Shown here piece by piece: positions 16,348-28,034 of a stretch of 64,000 bases of DNA (positions are counted from its first letter, which is position 1; every line of letters begins with the position of its first letter). This stretch comes from Drechslerella dactyloides. Its lineage: Eukaryota > Ascomycota > Orbiliomycetes > Orbiliales > Orbiliaceae. The position numbers and the translations under genes are program-made. The notes beneath the pieces were generated by a model. The model was not told the origin of the DNA and made no database searches. It saw only the letters and a program-made list of their open reading frames with translations. The stretch is taken from NCBI GenBank assembly GCA_020064725.1, contig JAGTWJ010000001.1:4340001-4404000 (forward strand), written 5' to 3'.

Positions 16348-17331
16348 TATTGCCTAATATGCCTTTCGTTTCCGTTATATACTTTCCGATTCCGATTCGA
16401 TACATCCCTCCCTCCATTCATCCATATTCCTGGTGTACACTTCGGTTTCTGCCTAAGATGCTTTTGCACGCTTAACGGGTTTATTATATCTATCTCCGGT
16501 GTCTCTTTATTCTCCTGGTCTCATACATGGTTCTGTATATTCTGTAAGTAGGAACTTACATCGTCCGCAGAGTTAATACTACTCGGCGACCGATCATCTC
16601 GCTCACGAAAGCAAGACGAGGAAGATGCGTGACAACAGGCTCCTCGGCTCTTGGAAAGGCTGCCAATAGGCCAATGCGATTGCTACAATAGCTAGCACTT
16701 AAATCATAGGAGGTTTTTTGGCTTCGTAGTGTTGACGGATAATCGAGCTTGGTCCTGCAGAGAGAAAATCCAAGCTCAGGCCTACTTGAAGCGAGAGACA
16801 GATATTTATACAGGGCGAAGGCTACACGTAAAAGGGAGGGTCTGGTTCGCGAAACCACGCCTACACAATATAATGGCCATAGCCGCGAATGTCAACTCCT
16901 TTAATGATCATGTCTTGTTCTGCGGTCTCATCGTCTACGGATGCATACAAAGTGCTACACGGCAGCGATAACGATGAACATTAACTAACCAGTATCTTAC
17001 AACGTGTATATGTGCAGCTTGGAGAGATGCTCATTGAAGAGAGTTATCCTCACAAAGCCCGGTAAAATATCATCAGTGTGATCCCCCTAATATCACCACC
17101 ACTGCTATCTCCATTATGATGATAGAGAGATTATTAAAGCTCTGAGCGCGTTCTTGTTGCGACTCTGCCTACAGCAGAATTTCTCGGCTTCATGCCACAC
17201 CACGCCATTCTGCTCAAGCAGATTTGGCTTCCCTATTTCAGTACCGAACAACAACCTCCTTTCTCCATCGCCATACAAGAAATCTCCCCATCCCCTTTTT
17301 TTATTTTTCCTCGCCAAACCTAATACTCAGA
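16348..17331. other. Intergenic between RPL28 and SAS2
   Basis: About 1 kb with no supportable gene on either strand. A minus-strand frame at 16556-16858 (100 codons) has no family features. Confidence 0.5.
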
Positions 17332-18859
17332 ATGCAGATGTCTGGCAGTAGCAATAGACGCCATCTGTCGCCCTCTCTGGAGTCCAGACACCGGACAAGG
17401 TCGAAGTCCCAGTCCGAGTCTCGGTCGCCGGAGGAAGCAGCTCCAGCGACTCGAAAACCAAAGACCCAGGCTCCCGATCATGCCGAGACCACAGCGCGGA
17501 AGCGCGATGGCATGCGATCCGCTCGTTCGCGAGCTGGTAGGTCTCCCAAAATGGCAATTTCCGACCTCTTCCCAACACGGGGTGCATCTGCCTCTTCTTC
17601 GGGGTTGATTTGAAGTATTCTTGCTGTGATCGCTCCTGTGATAAAAGGACACGGCTGACGGCTGCATCAAGTATGCGAACAGAAACCAGAAAATATCCAT
17701 CAGGTTACATATGGAGGCTGGAGATTCGATGTCGAACATACCTGCTCCGGGTACGCTAAGGAGCTCATTCGCACCAGACAGCCTGGAGACGATTGCCTGT
17801 ATGTTTGCCAGAAATGTTTCAAGTACTCTATGGACCCGGAAGAATACTGCGCCCATCAAGTATGTCAAATCCTTACGGTACGATATTTCAGATCAGAGAG
17901 GCTTCCCTCAGATTGACACGATGATACACCATAGTCTCTTCAATCGGGACAGGAAGTCCCCATAGGAACCCCCGTTCATAGCTTTGGAAGCGGGCGGTAC
18001 GAGATATATGAGGTCGACGGCGCAAATCAGGATCATCAAGTACGTGAAATGATTTTGAGCTTACATTCCACCGCGTTTTTCTCTCGATTGCCCCAAGTCT
18101 ATGCTCGCTAACATTGTTTTTTAGCCCTTTCTCCAACGCATGTGTCTTTTCGGGAAGCTTTTCATCCAGAATAAATCGATATGGTACGAATTCGATAATT
18201 TTGTTTTCTACATACTGCTCGAGAGACGGTCAGTGGGAAACGAACCCGATTTTTCCTACTGTGGGTTCTTCTCTAAAGAGAAGATTTCATACGACGAAAA
18301 CAACCTCTCCTGCATCATTTTATATCCTCCCTACCGCAGCCAAGGGCTGGGCTCTGCTCTTATCGATTTGTCGTACCACATCTCCAGAGCTACAGGTCGG
18401 GTGGGAGGGCCAGAAAAGCGTGCGTAACACAATCCAAAAGCGTGATAGCTCTCATTGTACTAAAGTGCTTGTTTCAATATAGCAATCTCACAGCTGGGCC
18501 AAAGAGGCTACACAAGCTACTGGACGAAATCTATCGCGTCTTCAATACTGGCTTTGACCACGATGAGAAACCCTTGTCAACGTGAAAAAAGGAGTAAGAC
18601 TGCGAGGCACCGGATAAATACCAAAATTGCCCGAGCGAAAGAAAATACGACCGACGACAGTACCTTGATGCAAGTGTCAAGCATTCGAGGCCCTTATGTT
18701 CTCAGCGCCGAGACAATATCGCAAGACACTGGAATCGCTGTCGACGATATTCTGGAAATGTTAAACTTCATGAAGGTAATTACGTTTGAAAATGGGAAGC
18801 CCACCATATCTAGGGTCAAACTAAGAGCATGGGCACGAGGCGAGGCCAAGATATCGTAG
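17332..18859 (+). CDS. SAS2: MYST-family histone acetyltransferase, SAS2 type
   Basis: This is a nuclear lysine acetyltransferase; in yeast SAS2 acts on H4 K16 within the SAS-I complex. Exons are 17332-17536, about 17672-17877, 17953-18039, 18125-18419 and 18483-18859. With these the sum is 1170 nt (389 residues). An S/R-rich N-terminus precedes a MYST zinc finger (YVCQKCFKYSMDP with downstream H and C), then GSGRYEIYEVDGAN, CLFGKLFIQNKS, the acetyl-CoA site YPPYRSQGLGSALI with the family cysteine in NNLSCIIL, and GGPEKP-ISQLGQRGYTSYW. The tail has the small winged-helix-like region usual for MYST enzymes. The start of exon 2 is uncertain: an acceptor at 17689 also keeps the frame and would remove six residues. 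SAS2 rather than ESA1 or SAS3 is suggested by small size and lack of a chromodomain. Confidence 0.86.
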
Positions 18860-19058
18860 GGTCTTTGGTGGATTTTAGCGACAATATGTGCCATCTAAGG
18901 ATCTTGAAACTTATGAGTTCATCGAATTGACTTTATTGTGTCCTATGATTTCCGATTATTTCTTTGCGCCCGAATATACCAGATGATCCCAGCTTGAAAA
19001 CCAAAACGCCAAGAATCAAGAAGCTGGAGTAGAAATATTAACAATACGGCATTTAGAG

Positions 19059-22000
19059 TCATAGTAGAACGCCTCGCCCATGATTATCTGAATGCGCTCG
19101 TTGGAATTGCCTGAGCAGATCAATTACGCCCCCTCCTTGCAGATCATTACCATCGTCGTTCCGGTCTATTGGAATATTGTCTCCTTCGAGGGTGGTTGAA
19201 ACAAATGATTCGCCCAGGTTACTGATATAGCGACCATCTAGGCTGTCAGACTCATCTTCTTCTTCTCTCAACACCCCCCCCTGTCGCGGGAAACTAGGGT
19301 TGTGATAAACTGATTGGCGTAAAGTCCTGGCATAGGAAGGCGCAGGGTGATGATGACGGTCTAACAGCGCAGATGATGTTCCGCGATGTGTAGAATGGGT
19401 TCCAAACTGCTGAGACTGTTGGATATTGGTATTCGTTCTGCCCCTACGTTGGCTCAACGAATTCGGTATGTTTTCTGGAGCCGCGATTGGTGATGTTACT
19501 GGATTGCTATATCCGGGCGCGTAGCTTGCGCGAGAAATGGATCCGACGTGTCTGCTCCCATAGCTATCAAGAAATCCCATCATGGAAGCTTTCATCTTGT
19601 TATCACGTGAGTCGTAGTATTCTTCTCGTCCAGTGACGCTAGAAGCCTAGATTTGTCACACGGTTTATGAGTAAAGTGGTTTCAAGCAGCTTGGCCCGAC
19701 ACTTTGTAGATGGCGAATCTTACCTTCTTAGGACCGGCCATGTTGAAATCAAATTCGGCGAAGCTGCAAACATATCCGATTCCATCGACGTGTACCGTAA
19801 ATTCGCGGAAAAAGTCAATGACTCGATCGCTGCATTTTGGCAGCGAGAACCACATGACGAACGGGGTCAAAATTATACTAGCAACCTCCCATAAGAATAT
19901 CACGATCTTGAGCTCATAGAGCTTGGAAAATTCTTTCTTAACTTCGTCTGAGTGGAGTCGACCTTTCCACTCCGGTGGGCTGTAGCGAGTATGGTACATA
20001 ACCCAGGAAAGCTCGTAAGTTGGATCGAAGATGTCCGTTTCTGCGGGTATAACCCCTCTGGCTACAGCCGTGATAGTTCCAAAGACACCGATATAGAACA
20101 AGACCGTTCGATCCTTGGTAATTTCGAAATGAAGTAGCTCGGTGTCGAATAAGGAGGCTATTGCTAAGACCGCAGCGAATGATCCCGAGACAAATGTAAC
20201 AAATCTAGTCATAGAATTGTTATTGTTCCGTCAAATCTATATTCAAGATTTGGGTTCCATTAAACTTACTTGGCAATCTGCACGAACTTTTCCTTTGGGA
20301 ACTGCTCGAGATATTTCGCGGCAAATGGGTAACTTATGTTCATCCGTCGCTCAAACAAATGAACAAGTTCGTTGAATTCCCGGAATTTCCACTCGGCGAG
20401 TGGGGTGTATCTTCGAGAGCCTATCGCGCTTGGGTTTGTTTGATATTCCTATTTTTACGCATAAGATTCTGAGTCTGGAAAATAGATCTTTGATACTCAC
20501 ATTGAAATACTGGAAGAAGTAGTGTAGTACTAGATATCCGACAATGAATGGCGCAAAAAGAAGGTTGAAGACTCCGAATACGATAAAACGTGTGTGAAGC
20601 CTGCAAGAATATGATTAACTCATTGGAAGGAGGTATCAATGAAATTCAGTGAATCGTACGCTTGAGATAGGACCTTCCGTGAAGATTCTTTGAGGAAGAC
20701 GGGATTGAAATTATCGCCATCATGAAAGACGAAATCTAAGATAGATAAGCCTAAGTTCCATTCTACTGTTTTCGTTAAGAGCTGGTGGTGTCTGAGGAAG
20801 GGCAATGGGATTGAAAGGTCCAGAATGTCCTTATTGAAGAGGGCTATGAGGTAATTTTCTTTTCTCATCAGTCGGTTGGCGATATCATGAGCATCCATTC
20901 GCTGCTTTGAGCTATGATTCTTTATGTATTTTCGAGTTGTTGTAAGGGATGTCACCGGGTTCGAGTCTCGTAGGGCCATAAGCTTTTGCACAACATCTTG
21001 CCACTGGATGGTCTGCATGTCCAGCTATAATGATTGTCAACACTGAATGAGTACTGACAGATGTGAAATTAATGTCGCGTGCTTACATCAGGAATGTCAA
21101 GCAAGTGATGATAAAATTGATGTATCTCGTAGAGTCTCCATATGTCATAAACATAGGAGACCAATTTAACTGTCCAGACCAGACAGAATACCCATAGAAG
21201 GAGTGTCGATCCGATTGACATCCTAAAATCATCAGTCATTATGGGCCCGAGTAGAAGTAACCCTGCATAGGAGCTGTACTTTGACATGCATCGATTTATT
21301 TTTACTTCTTCTAGTGCTTTTTTGCTTCGAAGCTTGCTGTAGTCGATGCAGGTGAACATGAATGTCGAGAAGCCGACCACGAAGGCAACCGTCCTATTCG
21401 CAGATATGGTTAGAAAGATGCATAAGGTATAAGAATCGACTGGCTGACTTACAGCATGCCAATAAAACGTTCGAGGCATATACAATAGATTCCCTTTCCA
21501 AGGTAGTATTCGTAAACCTGAAGGGATCTCGTTAGTGAATTCTAACGGAGAGAATTCGTAGCCAACAAGGGGAGCTTGCTTGCCCTATGAAGGAAACGAT
21601 CAACATCTTCGACATTCGCCCACTTGTACATGGCACGTTGTTTAGGGTCAATAAACCCGGGTGGAACTCGAGGTACGGTAGCTGGAGACCTTGTCTCTGT
21701 TTTAGGGGACATCCTATTCTGAACAGCCGCCCAACGTTCCTCTAAAACCCTTGACGGTGGAGGTGGCAAATTTCCTAGCTGTTGGTCGAACGTCGTCGGT
21801 TGATCGTGGAAACGGGAGAACTCAGGAGGCGGATGTGGGCTTGCAGTATCCGAGTTTGCAGTCTCAGCGCCACTTTCGCGACGCCGTGATTCGATAATAA
21901 GAGATTCAGGCACATCTCCATCGAGGTCCCCGGATTTTGTAGCGAATACTGGGTTGATCGAAGATTCGGGATCGGTTATCTCATTCCTTCTGGCGATAAA

Positions 22001-22276
22001 TGCGGGGGTGGGACCATCCGGCTCCGATCTCAAACGACTCGTTGGAGTTCTTCGATGGCCGAACCCGCCCAACGGACTGTAATCCCCATCATTGTTTCCA
22101 GGATCATTCTGGTGTATACCAACGAGGCCAGCTTCCAGACGGGTGTGCACATCTTCGCGGTCTTCGAACGGCTCCGGTTCATCGTTGTAGCCATCATCCG
22201 ACCTTTGGTCGTGTTGGCGCAAGCTTTCGTAGACGCTATGGCCACCGAAGAATCGGGTGACGAGGTTGCCCGCCAT
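19059..22276 (-). CDS. ATG9: ATG9, autophagy membrane scramblase
   Basis: ATG9 is the multi-spanning lipid scramblase of Golgi-derived vesicles that seed the autophagosome. Exons on the minus strand are 21584-22276, 21453-21517, 21087-21393, 20660-21024, 20501-20600, 20270-20448, 19724-20204 and 19059-19646 (2778 nt, 925 residues), all in phase. A disordered N-terminus starting [12 protein letters not shown] leads to the conserved core [79 protein letters not shown] and SPPEWKGR-H. The C-terminal exon is low in complexity and begins soon after MAGPKK. Intron 1 starts with GC rather than GT (AGG followed by GCAAGC), and this is the only way to join [14 protein letters not shown] to VYEYYLGKG in frame. 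The gene is tail to tail with SAS2. Confidence 0.95.
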
Positions 22277-23121
22277 ACCGGAGCTTTGATGCGTGGACAG
22301 GCCCGACCGGTGAGGGATGAGCGGTATGTCCGCTATCCTGAGGGGCCCCGGCTTTCCTTTTCGCTTCCTTTTCGCTTCCTTCCGATCCTGTTCTTGCTTT
22401 CCGCCTTCGTGGTTGTTTGGTGGGAGACTAGGTGCATGGGAGTCCTAATCTATCAGCTTAGAGATACTTTCTTCTAGTTGAGTATGTTCCAGAACGAAGA
22501 AAGAAGGAGGAGGAGAGCCGGGAGGAGAAACAGCAGGTAGTTGATTAAGCGGACTGCTGGCTTGATAGCGGTGTTCTATCGATCACTTGCGCAGAAGACA
22601 AGCGGGAGGTGACGAAGGTACCAAGCCAGTCACGTCGCCCAGGAACAGGTGAGGGCCGCCTTCCGGGCTGAGCTAATAGCGAGCAGGTGTATTGACAAGG
22701 GCCAATCTTCGCTTGGCATCGCCGCGCTAACCCCGGGACTAGTAGGTACGCGCTAACCACCGAAACCTTTTCGACACACGACAACATCGTCACCCCAGAA
22801 CGCCACTTTACGCGGCCTGCATGCCCCGGATTGCCTCTTCGGGGCCAGAGTGACTGGGCGCCTGAGTAAGCACCAGACTGCTTATTGGCACTTGCTTGTT
22901 CCTCGCAGGCTCAGAAAGTGGAAGCAACAACAGCATCTCCGGACCAGAAAGGGTCGCGACCAAGAAAACAACGAAGGAACGAGAGACTGCATCTCATTTT
23001 CGATCCTCAATCTAGTTGGCTTGTTCACAGGCGAGGAGAACCGAGACAGCAGGGGAGTATATCGAGAGATCAAGGCAGGGAACGAAGAAAGCCGCCAATC
23101 AGAACGCCATCACTGCCAGCC
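22277..23121. other. Intergenic promoter region, ATG9 and coiled-coil gene diverge
   Basis: About 850 bp between two divergent starts. No gene is supported; frames of 60-140 codons overlap each other and have no family signal. Confidence 0.5.
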
Positions 23122-24779
23122 ATGTCGGACGATGCCCGTGTCCCGGCTACGGCCGAAACCGCTCAGACCCCATTTGCGGAGTAAGTAGGCGTCCAAATTC
23201 AGTTGCACGTATATGGCTCGCACTCGATCCCGAAGATTTAGCTAAAGCGACTTCTGGCCTAAGTGTTATCAATCGATCAGCGCATTGTTTTGCCATGCTC
23301 AAGGACGCAGAAATTGGCCTCGAAGCAGCACGGGAAGACCTGCAAAGATGCAAGTCGGAACGATCTGCTTTCCCAAGTGCATACGAACGTGCATGCAACA
23401 GATACAAGGCTGCAAAATCCAAATATGATGCGGCGGCGGACAGTAGCAAGCAGGCATCCAGTCCTTTGAACACCTTACTATATAACATCAGTGCCCTCAT
23501 CAAAAGGGCACCACCCCAGCCCGCAGCTTCTGCGGCTCCGCTTGCTGAAGCTCAGTATCACACAGTTGTAGATCGACGGATGCTAGAGTTCACGGAACAG
23601 CAATCGGAAATAATAAGAAACCTTGAGGGCCGGATGGAAACCCTTGAAACAGAATTAAAGAAAAGCAACGAAAAAACCGATGTTCTTATCAAGAGCATAC
23701 AAGACAAGCAGGAGGCCATCCAAGAGCTGCAGCGGTCTCTTCAAGAAATACAACGGGAACAGGCAGCTGGAGCCGATTCCGTCACTCAGAACATAGTCAG
23801 TCACGAGGCCCATTTCGATAACTTGGATCAATCAGTGGCATCAATAGATCAGAAGGTGCTTAGTCTTCAAGAAGCATTTGACAAATCCAACTCGCAGAGA
23901 GCGACGCCTGCAAGCAGAGAAACATTGGAACCAGATTGTGAAACGGTTGGCGGTCTCTCGGATGTATTTAATGAGATGAAAATCAGAGTGGCCGAGGTTC
24001 GTTCTCGTAAACTTGTTCGTCTGAAGCTTTCGTTCGAAGCTTACGTAGTCGAACTTGTCTAGAATCACAGCGCCTTGGTAACTGCGGAGAAGGCATTCGA
24101 CAAGATTTACCAAAGACTAGAGGCGATCGAAAACATGTCTGTGACCGGTAAGTTCCACAGCAGTGGCTCTCCAGCCGCGGCCGTCTGCGAATATGCACAG
24201 CGGCTGCCCAATGACTGCTTTTCAGGATCTAAGTTCTCGTAACTAGCCCCAGACAATACGACGAAGCAAGCAGCACCACTATCGGATGAAGCTCTATCTT
24301 CATATCTTCAAACGTTCCAGGAGAAGATACAACAGCACCTCCAATCGGAGCTAGCGCCGATGGCGGCTGCTCATCAAGCCGCCATGGACAAATTCCAGGA
24401 AATCCAACAAGAGGTCAAAGCGCTCGAAGGATCGAGTGCTGGTAACGGCTGGGATCAGGACGGCGCCACGAGGAAGGCTGCACTAGACGCGCTAGAGCAA
24501 AGGATGGCAGCAGTCGATGACCAGATCAGAGGATTCATCATGACAGTGCAGCACTTGAACAAGAAGTTTGATGAATTATCTGCAGACGAGATTGTCACAA
24601 AGGTCAACTTGAGTCTACGCAACGCAAGCAGCAAAACACTCCAGAATTTGGGAACCCAGCTTCAGAGCCTTTCGCGTAGTTTGGAGAAACTCGAAACTCT
24701 CGACAAGCGTATCACCACAATCGAACGCGGAGTTTACCCAGCCCTCCCACAAGGGCCTGTTTCTGTATCAGCAGGCTGA
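23122..24779 (+). CDS. Unidentified coiled-coil protein
   Basis: Exons are 23122-23180, 23264-23996, 24063-24147 and 24247-24779 (1410 nt, 469 residues), with all phases consistent. The protein starts MSDDARVPATAETAQ. Most of it is predicted by eye to be helical with long heptad stretches: an AEIGLEAAREDLQRCKSE segment, FTEQQSEIIRNLEGRMETL, a Gln/Glu/Lys-rich run up to about residue 220, and a second coil near the C-terminus around SLSRSLEKLETLDKRITTI. A Pro/Ala linker (PPQPAASAAPLAEA) separates the first two. No enzyme motif, membrane segment or signal peptide is visible. Donor GTTCGT is used at 23997. I do not recognise a family. A structural or scaffold role is plausible but is inference only. 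Confidence 0.72.
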
Positions 24780-25590
24780 GCAGGCGGCAATGTTTTGCTA
24801 AATCGACGGTAGTCAAGCTATTTTCTAATACTAAGTTTACACGATGAAGTCAAAAGCGGTATCAATAGAGGCTGGTCATGGGCGCAAGGTCGCCCTTCTT
24901 GTATCTAGCATATGCTTCCACATGCTCCTTTCCGTTTGTCTGCCACTAGAAACGCTCAGGTACTACCTGGGCAGTAAGTTGTAGGAAATGGTGTAGTGCC
25001 TGACCCGAGATTAGCTCCATCTTCTCATTTGATTCGGTTGCGTCTCCGGCCCATGCCTGTCGACCGGCCCGCTTGTTGTAGATTGCGGGGCAGCTCGTTA
25101 TGGCCAACAACCTGTATCTTATCCGATAGTCTCGAAGCCGGACTTGCCTGCTTATCGCTACCCAGCAGCTTGCGTCCCAACACCATCGCTCTGCTACACG
25201 CGCGAACTGCTTTCCAGTCACCGGCGTATCACCACTTCCCACTCCGCGTGAGGCTGCTATAGCTATCTACCGCCGCCAACCGACTATCCGCAACCATGCT
25301 GATCAAAGAGTCAACGACCGATGTTAGAACTTCCGGAGGCACAGATATCAGTGAGCCACTCGATTCCAATAACGCAGGCAATTCGATGATACGAGGCTTG
25401 ATCAATTGGCTTAACTGTCTGTCTGCTCTCAGGAGTTTTTCTTTTTGAGCCCTCGATCCCCAATTACCCAAACGCGAAATTCCCAGGTACGCCCGCTTTT
25501 CATGAGCCTCTACAAGTAACTGCTGCAACCAGAATTCCTTGGATACACAAAGACTTGTCTGACACATATCCGTCGGCCGTCCTTTGGTAG
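24780..25590. other. Interval with a broken, coding-like minus-strand stretch
   Basis: The interval lies between the coiled-coil gene and the first recognised DLH exon. The minus strand is coding-like from 25600 to about 24862 but interrupted; see the separate pseudogene entry. The missing 5' exon of the dienelactone hydrolase should also lie here or just upstream. Confidence 0.4.
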
Positions 25591-25600
25591 GGGTTGTCAT
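24862..25600 (-). pseudogene. Possible decayed or read-through gene on the minus strand
   Basis: From 25600 a frame of 123 codons starts MTTPTKGRPTDMCQ and contains a helical-looking stretch (LLRADRQLSQLIKPRII, VPPEVLTSVVDSLIS). It stops at a TGA near 25229, but the same frame continues open for about 65 more codons, ending GMGRRRNRIK. Downstream, another frame ending LTAQVVPERF meets a TAG at 24946-24948 and continues in the same frame as WQTNGKEHVEAYARYKKGD to a TGA at 24862-24864. No phase-compatible introns of normal size bridge these breaks. The family is not recognised. Alternatives are a pseudogene, stop-codon read-through, or chance open frames opposite the DLH promoter. Confidence 0.25.
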
Positions 25601-26712
25601 CTTCTCTGAGATATATCAAGGTAGGAGCACCTGACCCTCGAAGCCGTATGCGGATTACGAATGCAAATCGAAGCCATCCCATCGCTAAGTAGGATACACG
25701 TGGAATAGTGACCGGGCCGGTTGCCAGATTCGCGAGACAGATCTGTAGCCAAGGGTAAACAGGCCCGGCGAATGATCCCGAGTCTCAAATCTTGTTTTGA
25801 AGCCGGTTCCAATAAACATGTTTCCCTAGATACATCTGCGCCGCCCCTTCATCATACCACGACTTCCATGGACCAGAACCGGTAGGTATCACTCACTTTA
25901 CATGCCCACAAAATCTATCCAAACACTCATATGTCCCTATGAAAATCCGGTTCTTACACAATCTTGACTATTGCAGCTCCCTTACGACGAAGCAGGAACC
26001 GATCTGGGAAACAAATGGAAAATCGAAAAGACGGTGGAAAGTTATGACGAAGACGCTCGCATATCTGTTGACCTTTTATTGGCGAAGAAAAACTCGAACG
26101 GCAGAATTGGTGCAACTGGGTACTTGCCGCCGTCGAATAATCCCCTTTTTGCAGGATAAAGCGTTAATCAATTTTGAACAAAAAGCATGTGCTTAGGCGG
26201 GCATCTTGCCCTGCGCTGTGCCTTTGACCAGAGGGTTTCCGCCAGCGTCTGTTATTTCCCAACGGACATTCATTCCTCAAGCCTCGGGAAGGGCAAAAAG
26301 GACGATACTCTTTCCGTGATGACCACGATAAAGGGTGAGGTCGTTCTTATATTCGGAAAAAAGGACAATCATGTTAGCCCCGAGGGAAGGGTATGTAGCA
26401 TCCCATTAGTTGTATCCCGCTCCAACAGATATATATGCATACCCATTAACCGGGAATCGGACTGCTGATATCTGGCCCCCTTTCCAGGATCTGATACGTA
26501 GAACCCTGCACGATGCCGGCGTCGATTTCACCTTCTTGGAGATATCAGGTGCAGCCCACGCGTTTATCCGGGACGAGAGCAGCAAGGGGCGATACGACGC
26601 GGCAACAGCAAAATTCTGTTTTGAACTCCTTCTGGAAGTGTTTAATCGCAGATTGAAACTAGACCTCGGCGAATACGAAGACCAGCAGCAGCCTATAAAA
26701 GATGTTTGCTGA
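25591..26712 (+). CDS. Dienelactone hydrolase family protein, 5' exon not resolved
   Basis: This is an alpha/beta hydrolase of the DLH family, which in bacteria opens dienelactones; fungal substrates are mostly unknown. Recognised exons are 25591-25620, 25709-25754, 25830-25881, 25977-26119, 26186-26390 and 26488-26712, all phase-consistent. They carry VVIFSEIYQ, TGPVARFARQI, the PYDEAGTDLGN-W block, the nucleophile elbow GATGMCLGGHLA with its cysteine, IFGKKDNHVSPEGR with the expected aspartate, and GAAHAFIRDESSKGRYD with the histidine. The catalytic triad Cys-Asp-His therefore looks intact. The first exon (about 25-35 residues) was not found with confidence: the exon at 25591 needs one upstream base to complete its first codon. 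The stop lies 282 bp from the converging DsbA-like gene. Confidence 0.85.
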
Positions 26713-26994
26713 TCTTCCATTCGATCGAAGCAGCCGCGAGCACATCTGTAGATTCCTAGTCGAGCAGCCAGCTGAAGATAGTGCATGTAATCAAGTTAAG
26801 AAGCACACAACTACATCTCCTGACCTCACCGATATCTTGCTTTACCGATGTTTCCACCAGACGAGAGGGCTGGCCATTGACCCACTCCTGCCATTGTTTT
26901 GCGCAAAACTAGCGAAATACATTTGAATAGCTGTAGCAGCTTGCTTGAGATCATCGGAAACACGCATCGAAGACGAATGTGCGAACGCCAAGGG

Positions 26995-27819
26995 CTACGT
27001 CTTCCCACCGTATCCTTGAAAAGCCTGGAGGAATGCATCAGGCTCCTGGGCACCACCAAATTCAACAGTGCCATTTATGGTAAAATGAGGGACCCCTTGG
27101 ATGCGCCTCGCTTGAGCCGAGGCAACCTCACGATCAACTTGCTCGCCGCCTCTGTCCGATTGAAGGTAGGCATCGACATCCTCAGCAACAAGCCCACCGC
27201 TAATGGCGGCTTCCTTGAGCACATCGTCGTCCGTGATATCCTGTTCACTCTCGAAGTATGAGATGAAAAGCTGTTCGACAACTTGATTTTGGACTCCCTT
27301 CTCTCCAGCTAGTTGCATGAGACGGTGAGACTTCCTTGTGTTTCCAGTCTTGCCTAATTCAATCCTGCTGTTAGTCCAATCGGGGACGACTAGTAGCTAG
27401 TCTCGAGGCACGACACGACCTCAGAGCGGGAGCCGCGCGTGAACATGTGGGCGTAAGTTGGTCTAACCTCCAAAAGCAAATGCTATGCCTTCTTGGGCAC
27501 CAATTATGGCGAGGCGCCGCTGCATCATAGCTGTGCGATCACGCCCAAACTTGGCCTCGTAAACCTTCTGTTTATCCACGCCGACTTCTGGGGCGTTGGG
27601 GTTCAGATAGAATGGATGCCATCGAATTTCGAAGGAGGCGTCTTGGTTGGTCTTTTTATAAATTTCGATGGCCCTAGCCAGCCGTTTGAAACCTACGTAG
27701 CACCTTATAAGGTCGGGCCGCATCAGCATTTACGAAGCACAGTGGAGTGTAACCGCTGTCCGGTGCACTCACCAAGGGCAAACGGTGTCGGACACGACGT
27801 CAATGAGGAATTTGGTCAT
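26995..27819 (-). CDS. DsbA/FrnE-type thioredoxin-fold oxidoreductase
   Basis: Exons on the minus strand are 27773-27819, 27468-27703 and 26995-27353 (642 nt, 213 residues), in phase. The N-terminus MTKFLIDVVSDTVCPWCYVG contains the CPWC redox motif about 14 residues in, split by an intron between the Pro-Trp codons. A helical insertion follows, with KLARAIEIY-type helix and FEIRWHPFYLNPNAP. The C-terminal half has the cis-proline loop, VPHFTING. This layout matches FrnE/2-hydroxychromene-2-carboxylate isomerase-like members of the DsbA family, usually cytosolic. No signal peptide is visible. The substrate cannot be told from sequence. It converges on the dienelactone hydrolase gene, but no functional link is implied. 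Confidence 0.88.
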
Positions 27820-28034
27820 GGTGGCTCCGCTTTCCGATGCTAACTCAGAGTTGATGCTTCGGACCAGAGTTATAATGGCCACCAGTTAAATATCGCGAAA
27901 CGTTGGGCTAGACTCCCGGCAAAGCTTCTTACAAATCACCCGCTGCTCCCATCTTTCGGCCGAACGTCTACGCCTGTTCTGTAACCGCGGTCCACAAGCA
28001 CAAGAAGCCGACGGCAAACTTAAATGCATGTCAA

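Noticed and set aside
20950..20975. A tRNA T-arm-like GGGTTCGAGTCTC
   Set aside because: It lies inside an ATG9 exon coding for conserved sequence, and no acceptor stem or other arms are present.
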